Assembly (NCBI GenBank): GCA_951217055.1 | Contig: OX578280.1 | Location: forward strand, 37,647,628-37,711,627 | DNA length: 64,000 nt | Direction: 5' to 3' | DNA from: Gerris lacustris | Lineage: Eukaryota > Arthropoda > Insecta > Hemiptera > Gerridae | Shown here: in pieces, positions 48,055 through 62,251 of the stretch | Numbering within the stretch: the first letter of the stretch is position 1 | Layout of the letters: every line of letters begins with the position of its first letter | Program-made: the position numbers and the translations under genes | The notes under the pieces: model-generated | Seen by the model: the letters and a program-made list of their open reading frames with translations, nothing else | Databases searched by the model: none | What the model was told of the DNA's origin: nothing

Positions 48055-49631
48055 GAAGTCTATTTATTTACTGGAACAGTATTTTGAGTACAAGCCTGGG
48101 CTGTATTCGTCATGTTTTGATCGTCCTACGAGGACTGTGACTGACTAGTAGGTTCGGACCTCTCTGGTCATATATGGTTCCCCGGCACTTATATACCTGA
48201 TAAGGGTTACCTTAGACGCATAACCGAGAACATCCGGCTTTTTGCCTGAACCTTTTTTTTTTCTCCGGTTTAAATATTAGTGAAGATACTGTAATAGTTT
48301 GAACAAGCTTATCATAACACTATTTTAAATATTGTCTGTTGAGATGCATGATATTGTGTTACCTCTTACTAGTAAGTGGTGGGTATTCTGGTGAAGGTTA
48401 CATTAGCTTTGTTTAGATGCTCATAAAAGTGGCATATTTACGACTTTAGTAGCTGGAAAAGTACTAGAATGTATTTAATTAGCATTTGTTGCAAAAACGG
48501 AGGTTATATTCCTACCGTCCTCTTTATTACAACACTTATCTTCTCATTTGTATTATATGGATTGTCTTGTGTGTGTGTGCTGGCTTTACACTGAAGACCT
48601 TTTACTCTTTTACGTGGGCAACTTTGACATTTTTATTTTGTAGTTATGTGTACGCTCTAACCATCTACAGTTTGGGTTGTTGTTAAAATTTATTTCCTCA
48701 TAGGAAATTTATTCGTTTGAAATGTCCTGAGTATGGATGCAATCCTTTGCAATAGGTGTCAAATATATTACATCCTTAATGAATAAGTTACTAATTGAAT
48801 AAAAGAGAGACAAAAAGAAGTCTATTTATTTATTGGAACAGTATTTTGAGTACAAGCCTGAGCCGTATTCGTCATGTTTTATTTCGTCCTAAGAGGACTG
48901 TGACTGACCAGTAGGTTCGGACCTCTCTGGTAATAAATGGTTTCCCCGGCTATTATATACCTAATGAGGGATACCTTAGACGCATAACCGAGAACATTGG
49001 GCTTTTTGCCTTAACCTTTCTATAACTTCGGTTTGAAGCACTGCAAAGAATATGTAATTTATTATGACATCTATTGTCGAATATTTCCATTTTTGTGAAG
49101 CCAATTGTTATATGTTTTACTTCTTAGAAATATCTAAACTGAATGCGGCAAGTACTGTTACTGGAATGGCTTGAACAGCTTTTAAGTGGCATTTATTTAC
49201 ACATTTAATGGCTGTGTTGTCAGATTGATCACGGTTTATAGTGTTAAAAAGAGAATAATTAAAAGTATCTATGGTTTATTACGCTCGAAGTTTCTACGGT
49301 GTCCGGAGTCTATTGTAAGATTTATTTCTCGAATTGTCAATTTTTTATTTGTAATAATGCTTTGTCTATTTAGTTTGTGTTGGTTCGTATACTAATTATC
49401 TCTTAAGGTCTAGGTGATTTGAAACTTTGGGTCCTTTTTATATAACTTTGCTACTCTTAGTGTATGCAGCCTGGATTATCTTAGAAGTTTGTTAGTTGTT
49501 TAGAGAATAATGGAATTGTTAAAACAAGCTTTATTGTACAAGAGGGTTTGATTGCCAAATTTTGCAATATGTTGGAAAATACTTACATTAATAATTATAA
49601 ATCTCAATTTAAATAAAGGAGAAGTTAAAAA
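48055..49631 (+). repeat. Dimer D30 (QN / F; B from 48817)
   Basis: Copy of D12 and D24; first dimer of the third higher-order block, 9,466 bp (six dimers) from D24. Confidence 0.97.
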
Positions 49632-51208
49632 GAAGTCTATTTATTTACTGGAACAGTATTTTAAGTACAAGCCTAGGCTGTATTCGTCATGTTTTGATCG
49701 TCCTATGAGGACTGTGACTGACTAGTAGGTTCGGACCTCTCTGGTCATATATGGTTCCCCGGCACTTATATACCTGATAAGGGTTACCTTAGACGCATAA
49801 CCGAGAACATCCGGCTTTTTGCCTGAACCTTTTTTTTTCTCCGGTTTAAATATTAGTGAAGATACTGTAATAGTTTGAACAAGCTTATCATAACACTATT
49901 TTAAATATTGTCTGTTGAGATGCATGATATTGTGTTACCTCTTACTAGTAAGTGGTGGGTATTCTGGTGAAGGTTACATTAGCTTTGTTTAGATGCTCAT
50001 AAAAGTGGCATATTTACGACTTTAGTAGATGGAAAAGTACTAGAATGTATTTAATTAGCATTTGTTGCCAACACGGAGGTTATATTCCTACCGTCCTCTT
50101 TATTACAACAATTATCTTGTCATTTGTATTATATGGATTGTCTTGTTTGTGTGTGCTGGCTTTACACTGAAGACCTTTTACTCTTTTACGTGGGCAACTT
50201 TGACATTTTTATTTTGTAGTTATGTGTACGCTCTAACCATCTACAGTTTGGGTTGTTGTTAAAATTTATTTCCTCATAGGAAATTTATTCGTTTGAAATG
50301 TCCTGAGTATGGATGCAATCATTTGCAATAGGTGTCAAATATATTACATCCTTAATGAATAAGTTACTAATTGAATAAAAGAGAGACAAAAAGAAGTCTA
50401 TTTATTTATTGGAACAGTATTTTGAGTACAAGCCTGAGCCGTATTCGTCATGTTTTATTTCGTCCTAAGAGGACTGTGACTGACCAGTAGGTTTGAACCT
50501 CTCTGGTAATAAATGGTTTTCCCGGCTATTATATACCTAATGAGGGATACCTTAGACGCATAACCGAGAACATTGGGCTTTTTGCCTTAACCTTTATATA
50601 ATTTCGGTTTGAAGCACTGCAAAGAATATGTAATTTATTATGACATCTATTGTCGAATATTTCCATTTTTGTGAAGCCAATTCTTATATGTTTTACTTCT
50701 TAGAAATATCTAAACTGAATGCGGCAAGTACTGTTACTAGAATGCCTTGAACAGCTTTTAAGTGGCATTTATTTACACATTTAATGGCTGTGTTGTCAGA
50801 TTGATCACGGTTTATATTGTTAAAAAGAGAATAATTAAAAGTATCTATGGTTTATTACGCTCGAAGTTTCTACGGTGTCCGGAGTCTATCGTAAGATTTA
50901 TTTCTCGAATTGTCAATTTTTTATTTGTAATAATGCTTTGTCTATTTAGTTTGTGTTGGTTCGCATACTAATAATCTCTTAATGTCTATGTGATTTTTAA
51001 ACTTTGGGTCCTTTTTATATATTTTTGCTACTCTTAGTGTATGCAGCCTGGATTATCGTAGAAGTTTGTTAGTTGTTTAGAGAATAATGGAATTGTTAAA
51101 ACAAGCTTTATTGTACAAGAGGGTTTGATTGCCAAATTTTGCAATATGTTGGAAAATACTTACATTAATAATTATAAATCTCAATTTAAATAAAGGAGAA
51201 GTTAAAAA
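49632..51208 (+). repeat. Dimer D31 (P / I; B from 50393)
   Basis: Copy of D13/D25 with a T run one base shorter. Confidence 0.97.
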
Positions 51209-52786
51209 GAAGTCTATTTATTTACTGGAACAGTATTTTGAGTACAAGCCTGGGCTGTATTCGTCATGTTTTGATCGTCCTACGAGGACTGTGACTGACT
51301 AGTAGGTTCGGACCTCTCTGGTCATATATGGTTCCCCGGCACTTATATACCTGATAAGGGTTACCTTAGACGCATAACCGAGAACATCCGGCTTTTTGCC
51401 TGAACCTTTTTTTTTTCTCCGGTTTAAATATTAGTGAAGATACTGTAATAGTTTGAACAAGCTTATCATAACACTATTTTAAATATTGTCTGTTGAGATG
51501 CATGATATTGTGTTACCTCTTACTAGTAAGTGGTGGGTATTCTGGTGAAGGTTACATTAGCTTTGTTTAGATGCTCATAAAAGTGGCATATTTACGACTT
51601 TAGTAGATGGAAAAGTACTAGAATGTATTTAATTAGCATTTGTTGCCAACACGGAGGTTATATTCCTACCGTCCTCTTTATTACAACAATTATCTTGTCA
51701 TTTGTATTATATGGATTGTCTTGTTTGTGTGTGCTGGCTTTACACTGAAGACCTTTTACTCTTTTACGTGGGCAACTTTGACATTTTTATTTTGTAGTTA
51801 TGTGTACGCTCTAACCATCTACAGTTTGGGTTGTTGTTAAAATTTATTTCCTCATAGGAAATTTATTCGTTTGAAATGTCCTGAGTATGGATGCAATCAT
51901 TTGCAATAGGTGTCAAATATATTACATCCTTAATGAATAAGTTACTAATTGAATAAAAGAGAGACAAAAAGAAGTCTATTTATTTATTGGAACAGTATTT
52001 TGAGTACAAGCCTGAGCCGTATTCGTCATGTTTTATTTCGTCCTAAGAGGACTGTGACTGACCAGTAGGTTTGAACCTCTCTGGTAATAAATGGTTTTCC
52101 CGGCTATTATATACCTAATGAGGGATACCTTAGACGCATAACCGAGAACATTGGGCTTTTTGCCTTAACCTTTCTATAATTTCGGTTTGAAGCACTGCAA
52201 AGAATATGTAATTTATTATGACATCTATTGTCGAATATTTCCATTTTTGTGAAGCCAATTGTTATACGTTTTACTTCTTAGAAATATCTAAACTGAATGC
52301 GGCAAGTACTGTTACTGGAATGGCTTGAACAGCTTTTAAGTGGCATTTATTTACACATTTAATGGCTGTGTTGTCAGATTGATCACGGTTTATATTGTTA
52401 AAAAGAGAATAATTAAAAGTATCTATGGTTTATTACGCTCGAAGTTTCTACGGTGTCCGGAGTCTATCGTAAGATTTATTTCTCGAATTGTCAATTTTTT
52501 ATTTGTAATAATGCTTTGTCTATTTAGTTTGTGTTGGTTCGCATACTAATAATCTCTTAATGTCTATGTGATTTTTAAACTTTGGGTCCTTTTTATATAT
52601 TTTTGCTACTCTTAGTGTATGCAGCCTGGATTATCGTAGAAGTTTGTTAGTTGTTTAGAGAATAATGGAATTGTTAAAACAAGCTTTATTGTACAAGAGG
52701 GTTTGATTGCCAAATTTTGCAATATGTTGGAAAATACTTACATTAATAATTATAAATCTCAATTTAAATAAAGGAGAAGTTAAAAA
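51209..52786 (+). repeat. Dimer D32 (P / mosaic I; B from 51971)
   Basis: Copy of D14/D26, conversion tract included. Confidence 0.97.
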
Positions 52787-54364
52787 GAAGTCTATTTATT
52801 TACTGGAACAGTATTTTGAGTACAAGCCTGGGCTGTATTCGTCATGTTTTGATCGTCCTACGAGGACTGTGACTGACTAGTAGGTTCGGACCTCTCTGGT
52901 CATATATGGTTCCCCGGCACTTATATACCTGATAAGGGTTACCTTAGACGCATAACCGAGAACATCCGGCTTTTTGCCTGAACCTTTTTTTTTTCTCCGG
53001 TTTAAATATTAGTGAAGATACTGTAATAGTTTGAACAAGCTTATCATAACACTATTTTAAATATTGTCTGTTGAGATGCATGATATTGTGTTACCTCTTA
53101 CTAGTAAGTGGTGGGTATTCTGGTGAAGGTTACATTAGCTTTGTTTAGATGCTCATAAAAGTGGCATATTTACGACTTTAGTAGCTGGAAAAGTACTAGA
53201 ATGTATTTAATTAGCATTTGTTGCAAAAACGGAGGTTATATTCCTACCGTCCTCTTTATTACAACAATTATCTTGTCATTTGTATTATATGGATTGTCTT
53301 GTTTGTGTGTGCTGGCTTTACACTGAAGACGTTTTACTCTTTTACGTGGGCAACTTTGACATTTTTATTTTGTAATTATGTGTACGCTCTAACCATCTAC
53401 AGTTTGGGTTGTTGTTAAAATTTATTTCCTCATAGGAAATTTATTCGTTTGAAATGTCCTGAGTATGGATGCAATCATTTGCAATAGGTGTCAAATATAT
53501 TACATCCTTAATGAATAAGTTACTAATTGAATAAAAGAGAGACAAAAAGAAGTCTATTTATTTATTGGAACAGTATTTTGAGTACAAGCCTGAGCCGTAT
53601 TCGTCATGTTTTATTTCGTCCTAAGAGGACTGTGACTGACCAGTAGGTTTGAACCTCTCTGGTAATAAATGGTTTTCCCGGCTATTATATACCTAATGAG
53701 GGATACCTTAGACGCATAACCGAGAACATTGGGCTTTTTGCCTTAACCTTTATATAATTTCGGTTTGAAGCACTGCAAAGAATATGTAATTTATTATGAC
53801 ATCTATTGTCGAATATTTCCATTTTTGTGAAGCCAATTCTTATATGTTTTACTTCTTAGAAATATCTAAACTGAATGCGGCAAGTACTGTTACTAGAATG
53901 CCTTGAACAGCTTTTAAGTGGCATTTATTTACACATTTAATGGCTGTGTTGTCAGATTGATCACGGTTTATATTGTTAAAAAGAGAATAATTAAAAGTAT
54001 CTATGGTTTATTACGCTCGAAGTTTCTACGGTGTCCGGAGTCTATCGTAAGATTTATTTCTCGAATTGTCAATTTTTTATTTGTAATAATGCTTTGTCTA
54101 TTTAGTTTGTGTTGGTTCGCATACTAATAATCTCTTAATGTCTATGTGATTTTTAAACTTTGGGTCCTTTTTATATATTTTTGCTACTCTTAGTGTATGC
54201 AGCCTGGATTATCGTAGAAGTTTGTTAGTTGTTTAGAGAATAATGGAATTGTTAAAACAAGCTTTATTGTACAAGAGGGTTTGATTGCCAAATTTTGCAA
54301 TATGTTGGAAAATACTTACATTAATAATTATAAATCTCAATTTAAATAAAGGAGAAGTTAAAAA
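52787..54364 (+). repeat. Dimer D33 (Q / I; B from 53549)
   Basis: Copy of D15 ('gacgtttt', 'tgtaattatg'). Confidence 0.97.
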
Positions 54365-55942
54365 GAAGTCTATTTATTTACTGGAACAGTATTTTGAGTA
54401 CAAGCCTGGGCTGTATTCGTCATGTTTTGATCGTCCTACGAGGACTGTGACTGACTAGTAGGTTCGGACCTCTCTGGTCATATATGGTTCCCCGGCACTT
54501 ATATACCTGATAAGGGTTACCTTAGACGCATAACCGAGAACATCCGGCTTTTTGCCTGAACCTTTTTTTTTTCTCCGGTTTAAATATTAGTGAAGATACT
54601 GTAATAGTTTGAACAAGCTTATCATAACACTATTTTAAATATTGTCTGTTGAGATGCATGATATTGTGTTACCTCTTACTAGTAAGTGGTGGGTATTCTG
54701 GTGAAGGTTACATTAGCTTTGTTTAGATGCTCATAAAAGTGGCATATTTACGACTTTAGTAGCTGGAAAAGTACTAGAATGTATTTAATTAGCATTTGTT
54801 GCAAAAACGGAGGTTATATTCCTACCGTCCTCTTTATTACAACAATTATCTTGTCATTTGTATTATATGGATTGTCTTGTTTGTGTGTGCTGGCTTTACA
54901 CTGAAGACCTTTTACTCTTTTACGTGGGCAACTTTGACATTTTTATTTTGTAGTTATGTGTACGCTCTAACCATCTACAGTTTGGGTTGTTGTTAAAATT
55001 TATTTCCTCATAGGAAATTTATTCGTTTGAAATGTCCTGAGTATGGATGCAATCATTTGCAATAGGTGTCAAATATATTACATCCTTAATGAATAAGTTA
55101 CTAATTGAATAAAAGAGAGACAAAAAGAAGTCTATTTATTTATTGGAACAGTATTTTGAGTACAAGCCTGAGCCGTATTCGTCATGTTTTATTTCGTCCT
55201 AAGAGGACTGTGACTGACCAGTAGGTTTGAACCTCTCTGGTAATAAATGGTTTTCCCGGCTATTATATACCTAATGAGGGATACCTTAGACGCATAACCG
55301 AGAACATTGGGCTTTTTGCCTTAACCTTTATATAATTTCGGTTTGAAGCACTGCAAAGAATATGTAATTTATTATGACATCTATTGTCGAATATTTCCAT
55401 TTTTGTGAAGCCAATTCTTATATGTTTTACTTCTTAGAAATATCTAAACTGAATGCGGCAAGTACTGTTACTAGAATGCCTTGAACAGCTTTTAAGTGGC
55501 ATTTATTTACACATTTAATGGCTGTGTTGTCAGATTGATCACGGTTTATATTGTTAAAAAGAGAATAATTAAAAGTATCTATGGTTTATTACGCTCGAAG
55601 TTTCTACGGTGTCCGGAGTCTATCGTAAGATTTATTTCTCGAATTGTCAATTTTTTATTTGTAATAATGCTTTGTCTATTTAGTTTGTGTTGGTTCGCAT
55701 ACTAATAATCTCTTAATGTCTATGTGATTTTTAAACTTTGGGTCCTTTTTATATATTTTTGCTACTCTTAGTGTATGCAGCCTGGATTATCGTAGAAGTT
55801 TGTTAGTTGTTTAGAGAATAATGGAATTGTTAAAACAAGCTTTATTGTACAAGAGGGTTTGATTGCCAAATTTTGCAATATGTTGGAAAATACTTACATT
55901 AATAATTATAAATCTCAATTTAAATAAAGGAGAAGTTAAAAA
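54365..55942 (+). repeat. Dimer D34 (Q / I; B from 55127)
   Basis: Copy of D16. Confidence 0.97.
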
Positions 55943-57519
55943 GAAGTCTATTTATTTACTGGAACAGTATTTTGAGTACAAGCCTGGGCTGTATTCGTCA
56001 TGTTTTGATCGTCCTACGAGGACTGTGACTGACTAGTAGGTTCGGACCTCTCTGGTCATATATGGTTCCCCGGCACTTATATACCTGATAAGGGTTACCT
56101 TAGACGCATAACCGAGAACATCCGGCTTTTTGCCTGAACCTTTTTTTTTTCTCCGGTTTAAATATTAGTGAAGATACTGTAATAGTTTGAACAAGCTTAT
56201 CATAACACTATTTTAAATATTGTCTGTTGAGATGCATGATATTGTGTTACCTCTTACTAGTAAGTGGTGGGTATTCTGGTGAAGGTTACATTAGCTTTGT
56301 TTAGATGCTCATAAAAGTGGCATATTTACGACTTTAGTAGCTGGAAAAGTACTAGAATGTATTTAATTAGCATTTGTCGCCAACACGGAGGTTATATTCC
56401 TACCGTCCTCTTTATTACAACAATTATCTTGTCATTTGTATTATATGGATTGTCTTGTTTGTGTGTGCTGGCTTTACACTGAAGACGTTTTACTCTTTTA
56501 CGTGGGCAACTTTGACATTTTTATTTTGTAGTTATGTGTACGCTCTAACCATCTACAGTTTGGGTTGTTGTTAAAATTTATTTCCTCATAGGAAATTTAT
56601 TCGTTTGAAATGTCCTGAGTATGGATGCAATCATTTGCAATAGGTGTCAAATATATTACATCCTTAATGAATAAGTTACTAATTGAATAAAAGAGAGACA
56701 AAAAGAAGTCTATTTATTTATTGGAACAGTATTTTGAGTACAAGCCTGAGCCGTATTCGTCATGTTTTATTTCGTCCTAAGAGGACTGTGACTGACCAGT
56801 AGGTTCGGTCCTCTCTGGTAATAAATGGTTTCCCCGGCTATTATATACCTATTGAGGGATACCTTAGACGCATAACCGAGAACATTGGGCTTTTTGCCTT
56901 AACCTTTCTATAATTTCGGTTTGAAGCACTGCAAAGAATATGTAATTTATTATGACATCTATTGTCGAATATTTCCATTTTTGTGAAGCCAATTGTTATA
57001 CGTTTTACTTCTTAGAAATATCTAAACTGAATGCGGCAAGTACTGTTACTGGAATGGCTTGAACAGCTTTTAAGTGGCATTTATTCACACATTTAATGGC
57101 TGTGTTGTCAGATTGATCACGGTTTATAGTGTTAAAAAGAGAATAATTAAAAGTATCTATGGTTTATTACGCTCGAAGTTTCTACGGTGTCCGGAGTCTA
57201 TCGTAAGATTTATTTCTCGAATTGTCAATTTTTTATTTGTAATAATGCTTTGTCTATTTAGTTTGTGTTGGTTCGCATACTAATTATCTCTTAAGGTCTA
57301 GGTGATTTGAAACTTTGGGTCCTTTTTATATAACTTTGCTACTCTTAGTGTATGCAGCCTGGATTATCTTAGAAGTTTGTTAGTTGTTTAGAGAATAATG
57401 GAATTGTTAAAACAAGCTTTATTGTACAAGAGGGTTTGATTGCCAAATTTTGCAATATGTTGGAAAATACTTACATTAATAATTATAAATCTCAATTTAA
57501 ATAAAGGAGAAGTTAAAAA
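55943..57519 (+). repeat. Dimer D35 (S / H; B from 56705)
   Basis: Copy of D17; ends the third block, which has the same six types in the same order as D12-D17. Confidence 0.97.
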
Positions 57520-59097
57520 GAAGTCTATTTATTTACTGGAACAGTATTTTGAGTACAAGTCTGGGCTGTATTCGTCATGTTTTGATCGTCCTACGAGGAC
57601 TGTGACTGACTAGTAGGTTCGGACCTCTCTGGTCATATATGGTTCCCCGGCACTTATATACCTGATAAGGGTTACCTTAGACGCATAACCGAGAACATCC
57701 GGCTTTTTGCCTGAACCTTTTTTTTTTCTCCGGTTTAAATATTAGTGAAGATACTGTAATAGTTTGAACAAGCTTATCATAACACTATTTTAAATATTGT
57801 CTGTTGAGATGCATGATATTGTGTTACCTCTTACTAGTAAGTGGTGGGTATTCTGGTGAAGGTTACATTAGCTTTGTTTAGATGCTCATAAAAGTGGCAT
57901 ATTTACGACTTTAGTAGCTGGAAAAGTACTAGAATGTATTTAATTAGCATTTGTTGCCAACACGGAGGTTATATTCCTACCGTCCTCTTTATTACAACAA
58001 TTATCTTGTCATTTGTATTATATGGATTGTCTTGTTTGTGTGTGCTGGCTTTACACTGAAGACCTTTTACTCTTTTACGTGGGCAACTTAGACATTTTTA
58101 TTTTGTAGTTATGTGTACGCTCTAACCATCTACAGTTTGGGTTGTTGTTAAAATTTATTTCCTCATAGGAAATTTATTCGTTTGAAATGTCCTGAGTATG
58201 GATGCAATCATTTGCAATAGGTGTCAAATATATTACATCCTTAATGAATAAGTTACTAATTGAATAAAAGAGAGACAAAAAGAAGTCTATTTATTTATTG
58301 GAACAGTATTTTGAGTACAAGCCTGAGCCGTATTCGTCATGTTTTATTTCGTCCTAAGAGGACTGTGACTGACCAGTAGGTTCGGACCTCTCTGGTAATA
58401 AATGGTTTTCCCGGCTATTATATACCTAATGAGGGATACCTTAGACGCATAACCGAGAACATTGGGCTTTTTGCCTTAACCTTTATATAATTTCGGTTTG
58501 AAGCACTGCAAAGAATATGTAATTTATTATGACATCTATTGTCGAATATTTCCATTTTTGTGAAGCCAATTCTTATATGTTTTACTTCTTAGAAATATCT
58601 AAACTGAATGCGGCAAGTACTGTTACTAGAATGCCTTGAACAGCTTTTAAGTGGCATTTATTTACACATTTAATGGCTGTGTTGTCAGATTGATCACGGT
58701 TTATATTGTTAAAAAGAGAATAATTAAAAGTATCTATGGTTTATTACGCTCGAAGTTTCTACGGTGTCCGGAGTCTATCGTAAGATTTATTTCTCGAATT
58801 GTCAATTTTTTATTTGTAATAATGCTTTGTCTATTTAGTTTGTGTTGGTTCGCATACTAATAATCTCTTAATGTCTATGTGATTTTTAAACTTTGGGTCC
58901 TTTTTATATATTTTTGCTACTCTTAGTGTATGCAGCCTGGATTATCGTAGAAGTTTGTTAGTTGTTTAGAGAATAATGGAATTGTTAAAACAAGCTTTAT
59001 TGTACAAGAGGGTTTGATTGCCAAATTTTGCAATATGTTGGAAAATACTTACATTAATAATTATAAATCTCAATTTAAATAAAGGAGAAGTTAAAAA
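57520..59097 (+). repeat. Dimer D36 (P with TAG / I; B from 58282)
   Basis: The A frame is broken by TAG ('caacttagac'). The A core has a private 'caagtctggg'. B is I type with 'ggttcggacc'. Confidence 0.97.
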
Positions 59098-60673
59098 GAA
59101 GTCTATTTATTTACTGGAACAGTATTTTGAGTACAAGCCTGGGCTGTATTCGTCATGTTTTGATCGTCCTACGAGGACTGTGACTGACTAGTAGGTTCGG
59201 ACCTCTCTGGTCATATATGGTTCCCCGGCACTTATATACCTGATAAGGGTTACCTTAGACGCATAACCGAGAACATCCGGCTTTTTGCCTGAACCTTTTT
59301 TTTTTCTCCGGTTTAAATATTAGTGAAGATACTGTAATAGTTTGAACAAGCTTATCATAACACTATTTTAAATATTGTCTGTTGAGATGCATGATATTTG
59401 TTACCTCTTACTAGTAAGTGGTGGGTATTCTGGTGAAGGTTACATTAGCTTTGTTTAGATGCTCATAAAAGTGGCATATTTACGACTTTAGTAGCTGGAA
59501 AAGTACTAGAATGTATTTAATTAGCATTTGTTGCAAAAACGGAGGTTATATTCCTACCGTCCTCTTTATTACAACAATTATCTTGTCATTTGTATTATAT
59601 GGATTGTCTTGTTTGTGTGTGCTGGCTTTACACTGAAGACGTTTTACTCTTTTACGTGGGCAACTTTGACATTTTTATTTTGTAGTTATGTGTACGCTCT
59701 AACCATCTACAGTTTGGGTTGTTGTTAAAATTTATTTCCTCATAGGAAATTTATTCGTTTGAAATGTCCTGAGTATGGATGCAATCATTTGCAATAGGTG
59801 TCAAATATATTACATCCTTAATGAATAAGTTACTAATTGAATAAAAGAGAGACAAAAAGAAGTCTATTTATTTATTGGAACAGTATTTTGAGTACAAGCC
59901 TGAGCCGTATTCGTCATGTTTTATTTCGTCCTAAGAGGACTGTGACTGACCAGTAGGTTCGGACCTCTCTGGTAATAAATGGTTTTCCCGGCTATTATAT
60001 ACCTAATGAGGGATACCTTAGACGCATAACCGAGAACATTGGGCTTTTTGCCTTAACCTTTATATAATTTCGGTTTGAAGCACTGCAAAGAATATGTAAT
60101 TTATTATGACATCTATTGTCGAATATTTCCATTTTTGTGAAGCCAATTGTTATACGTTTTACTTCTTAGAAATATCTAAACTGAATGCGGCAAGTACTGT
60201 TACTGGAATGGCTTGAACAGCTTTTAAGTGGCATTTATTCACACATTTAATGGCTGTGTTGTCAGATTGATCACGGTTTATAGTGTTAAAAAGAGAATAA
60301 TTAAAAGTATCTATGGTTTATTACGCTCGAAGTTTCTACGGTGTCCGGAGTCTATCGTAAGATTTATTTCTCGAATTGTCAATTTTTTATTTGTAATAAT
60401 GCTTTGTCTATTTAGTTTGTGTTGGTTCGCATACTAATTATCTCTTAAGGTCTAGGTGATTTGAAACTTTGGGTCCTTTTTATATAACTTTGCTACTCTT
60501 AGTGTATGCAGCCTGGATTATCTTAGAAGTTTGTTAGTTGTTTAGAGAATAATGGAATTGTTAAAACAAGCTTTATTGTACAAGAGGGTTTGATTGCCAA
60601 ATTTTGCAATATGTTGGAAAATACTTACATTAATAATTATAAATCTCAATTTAAATAAAGGAGAAGTTAAAAA
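59098..60673 (+). repeat. Dimer D37 (Q / I-to-H mosaic; B from 59859)
   Basis: A has 'gacgtttt' and the one-base loss 'gatatttgtt'. B starts as I type ('ggttcggacc', 'ttttcccgg', 'atataat' at 60062) and ends as H type ('gttatacg' from 60149, 'attcacac', 'aaggtctagg'), so the switch lies between 60063 and 60148. Confidence 0.95.
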
Positions 60674-62251
60674 GAAGTCTATTTATTTACTGGAACAGTA
60701 TTTTGAGTACAAGCCTGGGCTGTATTCGTCATGTTTTGATCGTCCTATGAGGACTGTGACTGACTAGTAGGTTCGGACCTCTCTGGTCATATATGGTTCC
60801 CCGGCACTTATATACCTGATAAGGGTTACCTTAGACGCATAACCGAGAACATCCGGCTTTTTGCCTGAACCTTTTTTTTTTCTCCGGTTTAAATATTAGT
60901 GAAGATACTGTAATAGTTTGAACAAGCTTATCATAACACTATTTTAAATATTGTCTGTTGAGATGCATGATATTGTGTTACCTCTTACTAGTAAGTGGTG
61001 GGTATTCTGGTGAAGGTTACATTAGCTTTGTTTAGATGCTCATAAAAGTGGCATATTTACGACTTTAGTAGCTGGAAAAGTACTAGAATGTATTTAATTA
61101 GCATTTGTTGCCAACACGGAGGTTATATTCCTACCGTCCTCTTTATTACAACAATTATCTTGTCATTTGTATTATATGGATTGTCTTGTTTGTGTGTGCT
61201 GGCTTTACACTGAAGACCTTTTACTCTTTTACGTGGGCAACTTTGACATTTTTATTTTGTAGTTATGTGTACGCTCTAACCATCTACAGTTTGGGTTGTT
61301 GTTAAAATTTATTTCCTCATAGGAAATTTATTCGTTTGAAATGTCCTGAGTATGGATGCAATCATTTGCAATAGGTGTCAAATATATTACATCCTTAATG
61401 AATAAGTTACTAATTGAATAAAAGAGAGACAAAAAGAAGTCTATTTATTTATTGGAACAGTATTTTGAGTACAAGCCTGAGCCGTATTCGTCATGTTTTA
61501 TTTCGTCCTAAGAGGACTGTGACTGACCAGTAGGTTCGGACCTCTCTGGTAATAAATGGTTTTCCCGGCTATTATATACCTAATGAGGGATACCTTAGAC
61601 GCATAACCGAGAACATTGGGCTTTTTGCCTTAACCTTTATATAATTTCGGTTTGAAGCACTGCAAAGAATATGTAATTTATTATGACATCTATTGTCGAA
61701 TATTTCCATTTTTGTGAAGCCAATTCTTATATGTTTTACTTCTTAGAAATATCTAAACTGAATGCGGCAAGTACTGTTACTAGAATGCCTTGAACAGCTT
61801 TTAAGTGGCATTTATTTACACATTTAATGGCTGTGTTGTCAGATTGATCACGGTTTATATTGTTAAAAAGAGAATAATTAAAAGTATCTATGGTTTATTA
61901 CGCTCGAAGTTTCTACGGTGTCCGGAGTCTATCGTAAGATTTATTTCTCGAATTGTCAATTTTTTATTTGTAATAATGCTTTGTCTATTTAGTTTGTGTT
62001 GGTTCGCATACTAATAATCTCTTAATGTCTATGTGATTTTTAAACTTTGGGTCCTTTTTATATATTTTTGCTACTCTTAGTGTATGCAGCCTGGATTATC
62101 GTAGAAGTTTGTTAGTTGTTTAGAGAATAATGGAATTGTTAAAACAAGCTTTATTGTACAAGAGGGTTTGATTGCCAAATTTTGCAATATGTTGGAAAAT
62201 ACTTACATTAATAATTATAAATCTCAATTTAAATAAAGGAGAAGTTAAAAA
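60674..62251 (+). repeat. Dimer D38 (P / I; B from 61436)
   Basis: ATG in the first core hairpin loop of A; I-type B with 'ggttcggacc'. Confidence 0.97.
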
